From positions 1 through 39,734 of the forward strand of contig JAGBZM010000004.1 in the NCBI GenBank assembly GCA_017628235.1: a DNA stretch of 39,734 nt. The letters are read 5' to 3'. Position 1 is the first letter of the stretch; each line of letters starts with the position of its first letter. Below, piece by piece: positions 15,704 to 24,174 of this stretch. The notes under the pieces are model-generated. The model ran no database searches. It was not told the origin of the DNA and saw only the letters and a program-made list of their open reading frames with translations. The DNA comes from Lentisphaeria bacterium (GTDB lineage Bacteria > Verrucomicrobiota > Lentisphaeria > Victivallales > Victivallaceae). The translations under genes and the position numbers were made by a program.

Positions 15704-17281
15704 TCAGTTTTTCCCCATTTTAGCCATTTTCGCCACTGCCAGAATGCAGGGACGGCGGGCGATGATAACACTGCAGTCATTGGAAGCCAGACGCTGTTTC
15801 AGCAATTCGGCAAATTTTTCCGTTTCCAAAGTGGTATCGATCACATCACAATTGTCCACTCCGATGCCTTTAACGATATTTTCCAGAGATACTGCGTAAG
15901 CCGGAGAGTGATCCAGTTTGCGGCCGGTGGCCGGATTTTCCTGACAGCCGGTCATGGCAGTGATCCGGTTGTCGAGGATCAGAACCACATGGCCGGTGGC
16001 CGGACGGTTGTAAACCATTTCCACAATACCGTTGATACCGGTGTGCAGGAAAGTGCTGTCACCGATCACGCTGACCACTTTGCGGGCTTCATTTTCCGGC
16101 AGGCTGTGGCGCATACCCAGACCGACTGTAACACTGGCTCCCATGCAGACACAGGAATCGATTGCAGAGAATGGCGGCATGACCCCGAGGGTGTAACAGC
16201 CGATATCACCGGAAACGATGCATCCCAGATCGCGCAGGACTTCAAATGTTTTGCGGTGAGGGCATCCGGGGCAGAGCTGGGGCGGTTTGCCCGGGGCTCC
16301 GGCCGGTTCGGGGGTGGTATCTTTAGCGATCAGTTTACGGACGCGGGAAACATTCAATTCTCCGAAGCGGAACTCTTCGAGTTTATTTTCGACCTTGATT
16401 CCGGCGGCCATGATCTGTTCAAACAGCATCGGGTCGCCCTCTTCCACGATCAGACAGCGTTTGACTCCGGCAGCGAAACGGCCGATGGTCTCAAGCGGCA
16501 GGGGGTAGGTCATTCCGAGTTTGAGGACCGATGCTTCCGGGGCGGCATCCAGCACATGCTGGTAGCTTATGCCGCTGGTGATGATACCCAATTCGGAAGA
16601 ATTGTTTTTCTCAATGGTGTATTTGCCCTCTTCATTGAGCGACTGCATGGTGTGCAGATCGGCGCGCAGCCGCTTATGGGCGAGTTTGGCGAATGCCGGA
16701 ACCATCACATTGGCTTTGGGATCCCGGGTGAATGATGCCGGCTTTTTGGCCAATGGTGCATCGGCCAGACGGCGGTCGACGATACACTGGGAGTGGCAGA
16801 CCCGGGTGGTCATGCGGAACAATACCGGGCTGCGGAATTTCTCTGCCAGAGCAAAGGCTTCGCAGAGCAGATCGTAACACTCCTGGGAATCCGACGGTTC
16901 AAACATCGGTACTCCGGCGGCAACTGCGTAACGGCGGTTGTCCTGCTCATTCTGACTGGAAGCCATTCCCGGATCGTCGGCGGAAATTACCACCAGACCG
17001 CCGGGAGTGCCGCTGTAAGCGATGGTGAAAAACGGGTCGGCGGCGACATTCAATCCCACATGTTTCATGGTGGTCAGGGCTCTGGCTCCGGTATAAGCGG
17101 TGCCGATGGCCACTTCAAGGGCGCACTTTTCATTGGGGGCCCATTCGGCATTACCGCCGAGTTTGCTGAATTCGTCGAGGATCTCCGAGGAGGGTGTGCC
17201 GGGATAACCGCATCCCAGAGTTACACCGCAGTCGAAAGCTGCCATTGCGACAGCTTCATTTCCGCTTGCAAGAAGTTTCAT
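15704..17281 (-). CDS. iorA: Indolepyruvate:ferredoxin oxidoreductase, alpha subunit, lacking the C-terminal ferredoxin domain
   Basis: The product has 525 residues, with AGGAGAT 8 bases before the ATG. The N-terminus has the pyrimidine-binding domain (MKLLASGNEAVAMAAFDCG, GYPGTPSSEILDEF). A CPGCPHRK motif lies at Cys337-Cys340. The TPP domain shows SGDIGCYTLGVMPPF and VVSVIGDSTFLHTGINGIVE (the GDS...N motif). IorA usually reaches about 600 or more residues and ends in a two-[4Fe-4S] ferredoxin domain with eight cysteines. This one stops right after VIIARRPCILAVAKMAKMGKN, where that domain would begin, and iorB starts 2 bases later. Electrons must therefore pass to an external carrier or through another subunit. 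The enzyme requires TPP and is probably anaerobic. Confidence 0.92.
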   Translation of the reverse strand: MKLLASGNEAVAMAAFDCGVTLGCGYPGTPSSEILDEFSKLGGNAEWAPNEKCALEVAIGTAYTGARALTTMKHVGLNVAADPFFTIAYSGTPGGLVVISADDPGMASSQNEQDNRRYAVAAGVPMFEPSDSQECYDLLCEAFALAEKFRSPVLFRMTTRVCHSQCIVDRRLADAPLAKKPASFTRDPKANVMVPAFAKLAHKRLRADLHTMQSLNEEGKYTIEKNNSSELGIITSGISYQHVLDAAPEASVLKLGMTYPLPLETIGRFAAGVKRCLIVEEGDPMLFEQIMAAGIKVENKLEEFRFGELNVSRVRKLIAKDTTPEPAGAPGKPPQLCPGCPHRKTFEVLRDLGCIVSGDIGCYTLGVMPPFSAIDSCVCMGASVTVGLGMRHSLPENEARKVVSVIGDSTFLHTGINGIVEMVYNRPATGHVVLILDNRITAMTGCQENPATGRKLDHSPAYAVSLENIVKGIGVDNCDVIDTTLETEKFAELLKQRLASNDCSVIIARRPCILAVAKMAKMGKN

Positions 17282-17300
17282 GTGTGTTTATCTCCTGATT

Positions 17301-18767
17301 TTACTGATTGGCTTCGGTGGAAAAATCGCTCAATATCTCTTCCTGAATGGCGAGTTGATCGTCAATGAGGATCTCCAGATTCTCCTTTTCCTGATGATCG
17401 GGGGTGAAACCGGGGTGATTGAGCAGTTTGAGAGCTTCATTGAGTTTGGCACTGACATCGGCCAGACGGCGTATTTTCTCCTTTTCCGCATCGTTGGGGT
17501 CGCGTTCAGCGGCTCCGAGCAGCGACAGGTAGTCCATCCGGCGGGAGACTGCCTCCATGATCTGGGAACGGAGTTCCGCTTTGGGTTCATCATCCGCGCG
17601 GTTGTAATTTTCCATCAAGGTTTCAAAACGTTCCTCCAGGAAGTTGAGCAGCACTGCCTGCTGGGCCTCATCTGTCAGGGATATTTCGCTGCCGCCGGTG
17701 ATCCGGCTGTGGACTCCGGAGAAGTCGGTTTCCCGGCCGTATACCGCATCGAGGATGAAGCCGTCAAGTTCGGCGGCGGTCAGGGCGATCCCGGCATTGG
17801 CCAGCAGCTTGAATGGATCGTCAAGCTCGCTGCCGGAAATGGATAATCCTTCCGGCAGGATCGGGTCATCATCATCGTGACAGCCGCAATCGCAGTCGTG
17901 AGCATGTTCATGCTCCGGCATGACGGTCAATACCGCATGATCCCCCTCCGGGCGCAGCTGGACTTTTTCCGAACCGGAAATAAATTCATCGATCGACGCT
18001 CCGGGGATCTCCGGCAGACCGGCATAGTAGACCATCCACGCCAGTTGTTCAGGGATATCCGGGTAATCCTGAAATTCATCCCAGACCTTTTTGGCGGCGG
18101 CATCCATCTGCTGCAGGTACTCTTTGCGCGCCTGGAAGTGGCGGAGCGAACCGGAGAGATATTCAAAGGAGATGATGCCGTTTTCATAATCAGTTACCGT
18201 ACAGAGCAGAGCATCACCGAAAATGAACTCATGTTTCCGGTAAAAATCGGCCATATCGTAGACGGTCAGCGTTACCGAATCGGTTCTGGCTGCGCGCTGT
18301 TTGAGGATCTCATTGGCCGGATCATCGGCCAGAAAGAAATCAAAGATCTGTTCCGAACCCAGCAGGATGTGGTAGTGAAAACTGCTCCCAAGCGGAGTTA
18401 TCAGTTTTTTCATCGCTGCCGCCACGCCGTTTTGTTCGAGTTTTACAGTGGAGGGGAAAACTGTTTCCGGGACATAGGGGACAAAGCGGTGGCCGGGGAA
18501 GAGTATACCGTTGTTGATCTCCCACTCATCGGGAGTGATGACAAATTTTTTTCCGGTGAAAAAACTTTTCCGGGTGCAGCAGGACCAGTTTTCATCATGG
18601 AACAGAGTATCATCGGATGCGATAAAACGTTCCACCCGGCTCCGGAGTTCCGGCGGGGCGTCCGGCAGCAGACTCCGGGTCACGGCTTCGGCGGTGAAGT
18701 TTTTCCCGGCTCCGGCAATGGCGTTTTCAATATCCACGCTGTTGATGTTCTCCGGTGTTTTATTCAT
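17301..18767 (-). CDS. Protein of unknown function with a His/Cys/Asp-rich cluster
   Basis: The product has 488 residues, with no signal peptide or membrane helix, and is acidic. AAGGA lies 8 bases before the ATG, which overlaps the truB stop by 4 bases; iorA follows after 19 bases. Residues 20-60 include WSCCTRKSFFTGKKFVITPDEW, which reads like a small winged-helix or regulatory module. Residues 100-280 are mixed alpha/beta. A dense candidate metal-binding run lies at 286-301, with His286, 288, 290 and 297, Cys292, 294 and 296, and four Asp at 298-301. The C-terminal 150 residues look helical, with coiled-coil potential (EERFETLMENYNRADDEPKAE). I recognise no family. Placement between truB and iorA says little about function. 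Confidence 0.7.
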   Translation of the reverse strand: MNKTPENINSVDIENAIAGAGKNFTAEAVTRSLLPDAPPELRSRVERFIASDDTLFHDENWSCCTRKSFFTGKKFVITPDEWEINNGILFPGHRFVPYVPETVFPSTVKLEQNGVAAAMKKLITPLGSSFHYHILLGSEQIFDFFLADDPANEILKQRAARTDSVTLTVYDMADFYRKHEFIFGDALLCTVTDYENGIISFEYLSGSLRHFQARKEYLQQMDAAAKKVWDEFQDYPDIPEQLAWMVYYAGLPEIPGASIDEFISGSEKVQLRPEGDHAVLTVMPEHEHAHDCDCGCHDDDDPILPEGLSISGSELDDPFKLLANAGIALTAAELDGFILDAVYGRETDFSGVHSRITGGSEISLTDEAQQAVLLNFLEERFETLMENYNRADDEPKAELRSQIMEAVSRRMDYLSLLGAAERDPNDAEKEKIRRLADVSAKLNEALKLLNHPGFTPDHQEKENLEILIDDQLAIQEEILSDFSTEANQ

Positions 18768-19510
18768 AATGTGATTCCTTCTGAAAGTTTGACCAGCCGT
18801 CCGGCCATCATCGAGGTGAATTGATCCTGATCCATCGCTTTCAATTCATCGATCGTGACGGCATCGCGGATGGAAAATTTTCCGCAGCGGGTACGGTGCA
18901 GGGCAGTCAGAACCCCGCCGCAACCGAGTTTTTTCCCGATATCGGCGGCCAGTGTGCGGACGTAAGTGCCTTTGGAACAGTCAACGATAAAATCCACTTC
19001 CGGCAGTTCCATGCGGGTGATCTCCAAGCGGCTGACTTCGATTTCCCGGGCTTCTCTTTCGATTTCGACGCCCTGTCTTGCCAGATCGTAAAGTTTTTTG
19101 CCGCCGACTTTGACCGCCGAATACATCGGCGGCATCTGCATGGATTTGCCCCGGAATGAAGCAAATGCCGCTTCGGTGTCAGCGGCAGTAACATCGACTG
19201 CGGCGCGACTGACAACCTTGCCGTCCAGATCTCCGGAATCAGTTTCCACTCCCAGCATCAGCGAACCGGTGTACTGTTTGTCCACTCCGCTTAATCTGCC
19301 GCTTAACGAGGTGAATTTTCCCAGCACCAGCAGCAGCAATCCGGTGGCCATCGGATCAAGAGTACCGCAGTGTCCGACTTTGGGGACATTGAACCGGGCG
19401 CGGACAAAATTGACCACATCAAAACTGGTCCAGGTCGCCGGTTTATCCACCGGCAGCACGCCGCAGGCTTTGCACTCCGGCAGCCGGTGTTTTTTCGGGT
19501 TGTAACGCAA
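18764..19510 (-). CDS. truB: tRNA pseudouridine(55) synthase TruB
   Basis: The product has 248 residues from a TTG start at 19510, which has AAAGG 8 bases upstream; another TTG at 19531 adds seven residues but lacks a ribosome site. The family signature GVLPVDKPATWTSFDVVNFV precedes the catalytic motif GHCGTLDPMATGLLLLVLG with Asp52. YTGSLMLGVETDSGDLDG, MPPMYSAVKVGGKKLYDLAR and DFIVDCSKGTYVRTLAADIG are further conserved TruB blocks. The enzyme makes pseudouridine 55 in the T-loop of tRNAs. The N-terminal KKHRLPECKACGV contains a Cys-x2-Cys that is not typical. Its stop overlaps the next gene. A weak promoter may lie within the end of the upstream membrane-protein gene, so it is unclear whether this is the same transcript as pyrH-lpxA. 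Confidence 0.94.
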   Translation of the reverse strand: MRYNPKKHRLPECKACGVLPVDKPATWTSFDVVNFVRARFNVPKVGHCGTLDPMATGLLLLVLGKFTSLSGRLSGVDKQYTGSLMLGVETDSGDLDGKVVSRAAVDVTAADTEAAFASFRGKSMQMPPMYSAVKVGGKKLYDLARQGVEIEREAREIEVSRLEITRMELPEVDFIVDCSKGTYVRTLAADIGKKLGCGGVLTALHRTRCGKFSIRDAVTIDELKAMDQDQFTSMMAGRLVKLSEGITL

Positions 19511-19560
19511 AATAAAAACCTTTCTTTCCAAGTTTACTGTTCAGTATATAATGTAGCACG

Positions 19561-20193
19561 TCAAGTGCGTTTACTCAAATTTTTTTTCCGCGAACCGGGC
19601 AATTGCAGATGAAAACGGATTGCCAGCAGCCGGATCATGATCACGGCAACTGCAACAACCGTGAACCGGGTGAATACCGGCGCGGAAGTTTTGCCGAGCA
19701 GAATGTATATGCCGCCGCCGATAAGGGATGCTGTGGCGTAAAAGTCACTGACCAGTACCGCCGGAATCCTTTGCGCCATCACATCCCGCAGAATACCGCC
19801 GCCGACCGCTGAAAGTGTACCGCAGAGCATGATCCCGGCCGGACCCAGATTGTACTGCATTCCTTTGGCCGCCCCGATCGCGGTGAATACCCCCAGCCCG
19901 AAAGCATCACAGAACATGATGATCTCCTTGTGATGATCCAGCAGCGGAGAGATGAAAAAGATCAGCAGACTGACGAGGATGCAGGCAATCAGATAAACCT
20001 CGTTCTGCAAAGATGCCACCGGGGTTGCCCCGATCAGGGAATCGCGCAGCATCCCGCCGCCGACTCCGACGGTGCAGCCGAAAACGATCACTCCGAGCAT
20101 GTCAAGACGTAGCTTGACAGCACTGACCGCACCGGTGATAGCGAAGATCACCGTGCCGGTAAGGTCAAAGTAAAATATCAGTTTTTCAAACAT
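19561..20193 (-). CDS. YicG/TRIC-family (UPF0126) integral membrane protein
   Basis: The product has 210 residues with about seven hydrophobic helices. It shows the internal duplication typical of UPF0126: each half ends in a Gly-rich motif followed by an arginine-aspartate pair (GVGGGMLRDSLIG near residue 45 and AVGGGILRDVMAQRIP near 130). The start MFEKLIFYFDLTGTVIFAITGAVSA is typical. Bacterial members belong to the TRIC cation-channel superfamily; some (YicG) have been reported to transport glycine. It lies 21 bases after the binding-protein gene and 50 bases before the truB start, in the same direction. Confidence 0.92.
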   Translation of the reverse strand: MFEKLIFYFDLTGTVIFAITGAVSAVKLRLDMLGVIVFGCTVGVGGGMLRDSLIGATPVASLQNEVYLIACILVSLLIFFISPLLDHHKEIIMFCDAFGLGVFTAIGAAKGMQYNLGPAGIMLCGTLSAVGGGILRDVMAQRIPAVLVSDFYATASLIGGGIYILLGKTSAPVFTRFTVVAVAVIMIRLLAIRFHLQLPGSRKKNLSKRT

Positions 20194-20214
20194 GGCGGTC
20201 TGCGGTTTTTCCGG

Positions 20215-21429
20215 TTACTCAATGATTTTATAATCCTGCAGTTTGGAGTACTGCATTTTTTTGGTCACTACCGGTCGCGGGGTGACGGAATCTGTCAATC
20301 TCTCCACACTGAAACGCTTCAGATATATGGTGCGGTCGACAGCTCCTTTTTTCAACATAGTATAATCGGCGGCAGCTCCGGTGAAGCCTTTTATCTGCCG
20401 CCAGTTGCGGTCAAAGTCAAAGAGATTTCGGGCATTCTGCAGTCCGATAGCCAGAAAGATCATTGCATCGTAACTCTGAGTTTCACACGCCCCGGGATTG
20501 TGGAAGAAACGCTTGCGGAACTCCCCGGAAAACTCCCGGAACTCCCGCGATTTATTCGCCGGATCAAAGAATGCCGTAAAGATACATTCGCCCGGATTGA
20601 AGTTTTTCAGCGCACTGGTCAACTCCTGATCGTCCCAGCTTTCCGGTCCGCACAGGAATCCGGTGAATCCGGCATTGCGTATTTGTTTTATCATTTTCGC
20701 CGCCCGTTTGCCGCTTGCCGCGATCATAATGAATCCGGGGTCGGCCATCAGCAGGGATTTGATCTCCTCTTCCTGCAGTTCTTTGCCCGGCCTGACGGTT
20801 ATTTCTCCGGTGACGGAACAATTCAAATCGCGCATGACCTGGATGAAGTTGCGGCAGATGCCCCGGGAGTATTCGGCATCACCATTCTGATCGTTGATGA
20901 CTGCTCCGGAATCCAGTTTGCGCCAGAAAAGCAGATAGTGGGCCAGCACTTCCATCTGCTGAAGATCGGAAAAGCAGTTGCGGTAGACAAATGCACTGGA
21001 CTGCACATGGTAATCACTGGTTGCCAGCGGAATGACCATCGGCATCTGCAGATGGTCGGCATGGGCGATTATTGCACTGACTTCCTGCGTGCTGTACCCG
21101 GCGATCGCGGCGACGGCATGATGTTTTTCGGCCTCAGCCAGAGCTGCGAGGGTACCGGCATCAGTGCCTTTGGTATCGCAGAAAATGACCTGCAGCCGCC
21201 GGTTGCTGATGCCGTTGAAGTTGTTGATTCTGCTTTCAGCGGCGAGAATGCCCTCTTTCATCTGTTCGGCGTAAATACGGTTGCTGCCGGTAAGCGGCAG
21301 GAGAGCAGCCACCGTGACCGGTGCGGCGGGATCTTGCGGCAGTTCGCGCAGCTGCAATTCAGCCGGGACACATCCGGCAAACAGCATGAGCACCGGCAGC
21401 AGTACGGCATATATTTTTTTCAGTTTCAT
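20215..21429 (-). CDS. Type-1 periplasmic-binding-fold lipoprotein (ABC amino-acid/receptor-type substrate-binding protein)
   Basis: The product has 404 residues, with AGGGAGG upstream of the ATG. The lipoprotein signal ends in the lipobox LMLFAGC. The mature part is the two-lobe type-1 periplasmic binding fold: VTVAALLPLTGSNRIYAEQMKEG, QVIFCDTKGTDAGTLAALAE, VAAIAGYSTQEVSAII, MPMVIPLATSDYHV, and later QIRNAGFTGFLCGPESWDD. These match the Leu/Ile/Val-binding and penicillin-binding-protein activator (LpoA/LppC) families. No permease or ATPase gene is adjacent. Its place between lpxA and a YicG protein fits either a transport receptor or an envelope-synthesis activator; I cannot choose between them. 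Confidence 0.85.
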   Translation of the reverse strand: MKLKKIYAVLLPVLMLFAGCVPAELQLRELPQDPAAPVTVAALLPLTGSNRIYAEQMKEGILAAESRINNFNGISNRRLQVIFCDTKGTDAGTLAALAEAEKHHAVAAIAGYSTQEVSAIIAHADHLQMPMVIPLATSDYHVQSSAFVYRNCFSDLQQMEVLAHYLLFWRKLDSGAVINDQNGDAEYSRGICRNFIQVMRDLNCSVTGEITVRPGKELQEEEIKSLLMADPGFIMIAASGKRAAKMIKQIRNAGFTGFLCGPESWDDQELTSALKNFNPGECIFTAFFDPANKSREFREFSGEFRKRFFHNPGACETQSYDAMIFLAIGLQNARNLFDFDRNWRQIKGFTGAAADYTMLKKGAVDRTIYLKRFSVERLTDSVTPRPVVTKKMQYSKLQDYKIIE

Positions 21430-22251
21430 TTACTTTTCCTCCCTGGGATTGCCGCCGAGTGCGGCGAGAGCCGGACTGCCCGGCATGATTCCCCGTTTGC
21501 TGTTGATAATAAATCCGGTAAATCCGGCGGCATCCGGATCGCCGGGGAAATCCGCCTTGATCTGTTCGATCGCCTGAATGGAGTTGAGTTTGCGGAAAAA
21601 GTAGGTTTTGATGATCTTTTTGATCCGGAAACGGCGTTCATCATCGAATCCCGCCCGGCGCAGACCGATCACATTCATTCCGCAAACGGTATTGTCTTCC
21701 GAGAGCATACAGAAATCCGGCACATCCTGCCGCACCAGGGTCCTGCCGCCGATCATGGCCAGTTTCCCGATCCGGCAGAATTGGTGAACCAGTACATAAG
21801 CCGAAATCACCGCCCCGTCATCGACGGTAACGTGTCCGGCGAATACTGAATTATTGGCCACAGTGACATTTCTGCCGATCCTGGCATCGTGACCGACATG
21901 GACAAAGGCCATCAGCAGTGTCCGGTCACCGACTTCGGTCAGACCGTTTTCAAAGGGAGAACGGTGGATGGTCACATATTCGCGCAAAGTCACGTTATCC
22001 CCGATCCGCGTATGGGAGAGGACACCGGGTTTGAAGCGGTGATCCTGCGGATCATCACCGACCACTGCCCCGAAATAGATACGGCAATTGGAACCGATCG
22101 AGGTGTGCGGAGCGATTTTTACATGGGCATCGATAACACAATTTTCACCGATGACACAATCTTCTCCGATTATCGAATAGGCTCCGATGGAAACGTTTTC
22201 TCCGATCTCTGCTCCCGGCATGATAACGGCTGTCGGATGGATGCTGTTCAC
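21430..22251 (-). CDS. lpxA: Acyl-[ACP]--UDP-N-acetylglucosamine O-acyltransferase LpxA
   Basis: The product has 273 residues from a GTG start at 22251, which follows a GGGGGGAT tract and gives the usual MNSIHPTAVI; a TTG at 22275 overlapping the pyrH stop is an alternative. The left-handed beta-helix hexapeptide repeats fill residues 5-190. TLLMAFVHVGHDARIG carries the catalytic His (His121, equal to His125 of E. coli), and VLVHQFCRIGKLAMIGG plus RQDVPDF match conserved blocks. The C-terminal helical domain is present. It catalyses the first step of lipid A synthesis in the cytoplasm, which implies an LPS-bearing outer membrane. Its neighbours are pyrH and a binding-protein gene rather than fabZ/lpxD/lpxB. 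Confidence 0.94.
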   Translation of the reverse strand: MNSIHPTAVIMPGAEIGENVSIGAYSIIGEDCVIGENCVIDAHVKIAPHTSIGSNCRIYFGAVVGDDPQDHRFKPGVLSHTRIGDNVTLREYVTIHRSPFENGLTEVGDRTLLMAFVHVGHDARIGRNVTVANNSVFAGHVTVDDGAVISAYVLVHQFCRIGKLAMIGGRTLVRQDVPDFCMLSEDNTVCGMNVIGLRRAGFDDERRFRIKKIIKTYFFRKLNSIQAIEQIKADFPGDPDAAGFTGFIINSKRGIMPGSPALAALGGNPREEK

Positions 22252-22271
22252 CTGTATCCCCCCGGCTGTAT

Positions 22272-22982
22272 TCAACGGACAATCGTCCCGCAGGCGGTGT
22301 CACCGGCAAGGATACGGTCGATATCGGCGGTAAAAAAGTCAAAAACCACGATCGTCAGCGCATGGTCGCGGCAAAGCGAAAACGCCGAAGCATCCATCAC
22401 TTTCAGCCGGTGATCGAGAGCTTCATCGTAGCTCAACTCCTCATAGCGTACTGCGTCGGGGAACTTTTTGGGGTCAGCGGAATATATCCCGTCAACTTTG
22501 GTCGCTTTGAATACTGCATCGCACTCCGTTTCCAGTGCGCGCAGTACGCTGGCGGTATCGGTGGTGAAAAAGGGATTGCCGGTACCGCCGGCGAAGATCA
22601 CCAGCTGGCCGGATTCCAGCGCGCGGATGGAAGCTTCACGGTCGTAGACCGGCAGGAAACCGCCGGTGGGAATGGCGCACTGGAGCAGTACCGGAATGCC
22701 GATGGCATTACAGTAATTTTTGATCGTGATGGCATTCATGGCGGTGGCGAGCATTCCCATTTTGTCGGCATCGACCCGATTCATTTCCCCGGCGGCTCCG
22801 GCCCCGCGCCAGAGGTTGCCGGCACCGACAACAATGGCAACTTCCACTCCGGCATCGAGCAGACTTTTGACCCTCCGGGCCACGAAGCGGCAGCTGTCGG
22901 GATCATAACCGGTCTCAGAAGCATTGTTGAGAGTTTCGCCACTCAATTTGAGCAGTACGCGGGAATAAAGGGACTTTTCCAT
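22272..22982 (-). CDS. pyrH: UMP kinase PyrH
   Basis: The product has 236 residues. The start MEKSLYSRVLLKLSGE at 22982 has CCGGAGA 7 bases upstream; a longer frame to 23024 crosses the promoter region. Bacterial UMP kinase motifs are present: VLLKLSGETL, VAIVVGAGNLWRG, VDADKMGMLATAMNAI, FAGGTGNPFFTTDTAS and ATKVDGIYSADPK. It phosphorylates UMP to UDP and belongs to the amino-acid kinase superfamily, usually as a hexamer regulated by GTP and UTP. It is the first gene of the long minus-strand operon. The common tsf/frr neighbours are absent; lpxA follows directly. Confidence 0.96.
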   Translation of the reverse strand: MEKSLYSRVLLKLSGETLNNASETGYDPDSCRFVARRVKSLLDAGVEVAIVVGAGNLWRGAGAAGEMNRVDADKMGMLATAMNAITIKNYCNAIGIPVLLQCAIPTGGFLPVYDREASIRALESGQLVIFAGGTGNPFFTTDTASVLRALETECDAVFKATKVDGIYSADPKKFPDAVRYEELSYDEALDHRLKVMDASAFSLCRDHALTIVVFDFFTADIDRILAGDTACGTIVR

Positions 22983-23029
22983 GATTTTCTCCGGAATTTT
23001 TATTGAATATTCATCTTTGTACATTTGTT

Positions 23030-23057
23030 TCTATATAAATATAGCGCAGTTTTGCAA
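23030..23057 (-). promoter_or_regulatory. Candidate promoter of the pyrH-lpxA operon
   Basis: On the minus strand TTGCAA (23057-23052) and TATAGA (23035-23030) are 16 bases apart, each 4 of 6 to consensus, in an AT-rich divergent gap. The match is weak, but the position is right for pyrH. Confidence 0.35.
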
Positions 23058-23084
23058 AATCGCCACAAAAAAATTTAAAAGAGC

Positions 23085-23114
23085 TTGTATTTATTTGCAA
23101 AAAAGGTGTATATT
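23085..23114 (+). promoter_or_regulatory. Candidate promoter of the Gfo/Idh/MocA-ispE operon
   Basis: TTGTAT (23085-23090) and TATATT (23109-23114) are separated by 18 bases in the AT-rich divergent gap, 44 bases before the ATG at 23158. The -10 is good and the -35 poor. Confidence 0.4.
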
Positions 23115-23157
23115 AATAGAGTTTACATTAAATCAACCCCCAAAAAAGGTGCTTTTT

Positions 23158-24174
23158 ATGGAAAATATGCCGAAATTGAAGGTAGGGGTCATCGGTACCG
23201 GCGCGCTTGGCCGTCACCATGCCCGGTTGTATGCCCAGAGTCCCAATGCAGAAATGGTCGGTATCTTTGACGTTCAGCAGGAAGCTGCGCGCAAAGTGGG
23301 TGAGGAATTCAACCTGCGGGTATTCGACCGGTGGCAGGATCTGGCCGCCGAATGCGATGCCCTGAGTGTAGCTGTTCCGGCAAATTATCACGCCCTGACC
23401 ACGATCCCGCTGCTGGAAATGGGCAAGCATGTGCTGGTGGAAAAACCTATCGCCGCCAAACTCGAAGAAGCCCGCGCCATGTGCGAAGCGGCAGAAAAAC
23501 ATAACTGTGTATTCGGTGTCGGTCATGTTGAGCGTTTCAATCCGGCAATGGATTTTCTGGAAAAATATGCCCATAATACCCGGTTCATAGAGGCCCACCG
23601 GCTGGCAGCTTATCCGCCGCCGCGTCCGGGAATGCCCCGCCGGGGAACGGAGGTCAGCGTGGTGCTGGATCTGATGATCCATGATATCGATCTGGTGTTG
23701 CGGATGGTCAATGCGGAGATCGAAAAGATCGATGTGGTGGGTATCCCGGTGCTTTCCGGCAGCGAAGATATTGTCAATGCCAGAATCAAATTTGTCAACG
23801 GCTGCTGCGCCAGTCTGACCGCCAGCCGGGTCAGCCAGAATCCCATGCGCCGGTTCAGAGTATTCCAGAAAGACAGCTATATTTCAATGGATTACGGCAA
23901 ACACTTCGGCATGGTGCTCAAACGCAACAAACTCGGTTTGGCGCGCAAAGATGTTGAACTGGACGAGAAAAACGCTCTGGCCGAGGAACTGGAAGATTTC
24001 ATCGCCGCTGTGCAAAAGAGCCGGGCCACCGGAGAATTGCAGCAGCCGCGTGTTTCCGGACGGCAGGGATTGAACGCTCTGGAAGTGGCGGTCGCCATTG
24101 AAAATGAAGCCCGCCGTTACAACAAGGAGTACGGCTTTGAGTTCCCCACATGGTCACCGGATGAAATGGTGTGA
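23158..24174 (+). CDS. Gfo/Idh/MocA-family oxidoreductase
   Basis: The product has 338 residues from the ATG at 23158 (AAAAAAGGTG upstream). A longer in-frame opening at 22981 would cross the promoter gap. The Rossmann domain starts LKVGVIGTGALGRHHARLYA (GxGxxG), the catalytic EKP motif is in HVLVEKPIAAK, and the C-terminal domain has VVLDLMIHDIDLVL with the catalytic His-Asp pair. It is a cytoplasmic NAD(P)-dependent dehydrogenase, probably of a sugar or nucleotide sugar. It is divergent from pyrH-lpxA. In bacteria that make 2,3-diamino-glucose lipid A, a protein of this family (GnnA, UDP-GlcNAc 3-dehydrogenase) is encoded near lpxA, so that role is possible, but no GnnB-type aminotransferase is in the window. 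It overlaps ispE by 14 bases. Confidence 0.9.
   Translation: MENMPKLKVGVIGTGALGRHHARLYAQSPNAEMVGIFDVQQEAARKVGEEFNLRVFDRWQDLAAECDALSVAVPANYHALTTIPLLEMGKHVLVEKPIAAKLEEARAMCEAAEKHNCVFGVGHVERFNPAMDFLEKYAHNTRFIEAHRLAAYPPPRPGMPRRGTEVSVVLDLMIHDIDLVLRMVNAEIEKIDVVGIPVLSGSEDIVNARIKFVNGCCASLTASRVSQNPMRRFRVFQKDSYISMDYGKHFGMVLKRNKLGLARKDVELDEKNALAEELEDFIAAVQKSRATGELQQPRVSGRQGLNALEVAVAIENEARRYNKEYGFEFPTWSPDEMV

Noticed and set aside
15704-15760. A frameshift removing the IorA ferredoxin domain
   Set aside because: No space exists for the domain: iorB begins 2 bases after the iorA stop, and its own N-terminus is intact.
20500-21849. 449-codon open frame on the plus strand
   Set aside because: It is antisense to the binding-protein lipoprotein and lpxA, both well supported, and has no recognisable domain.
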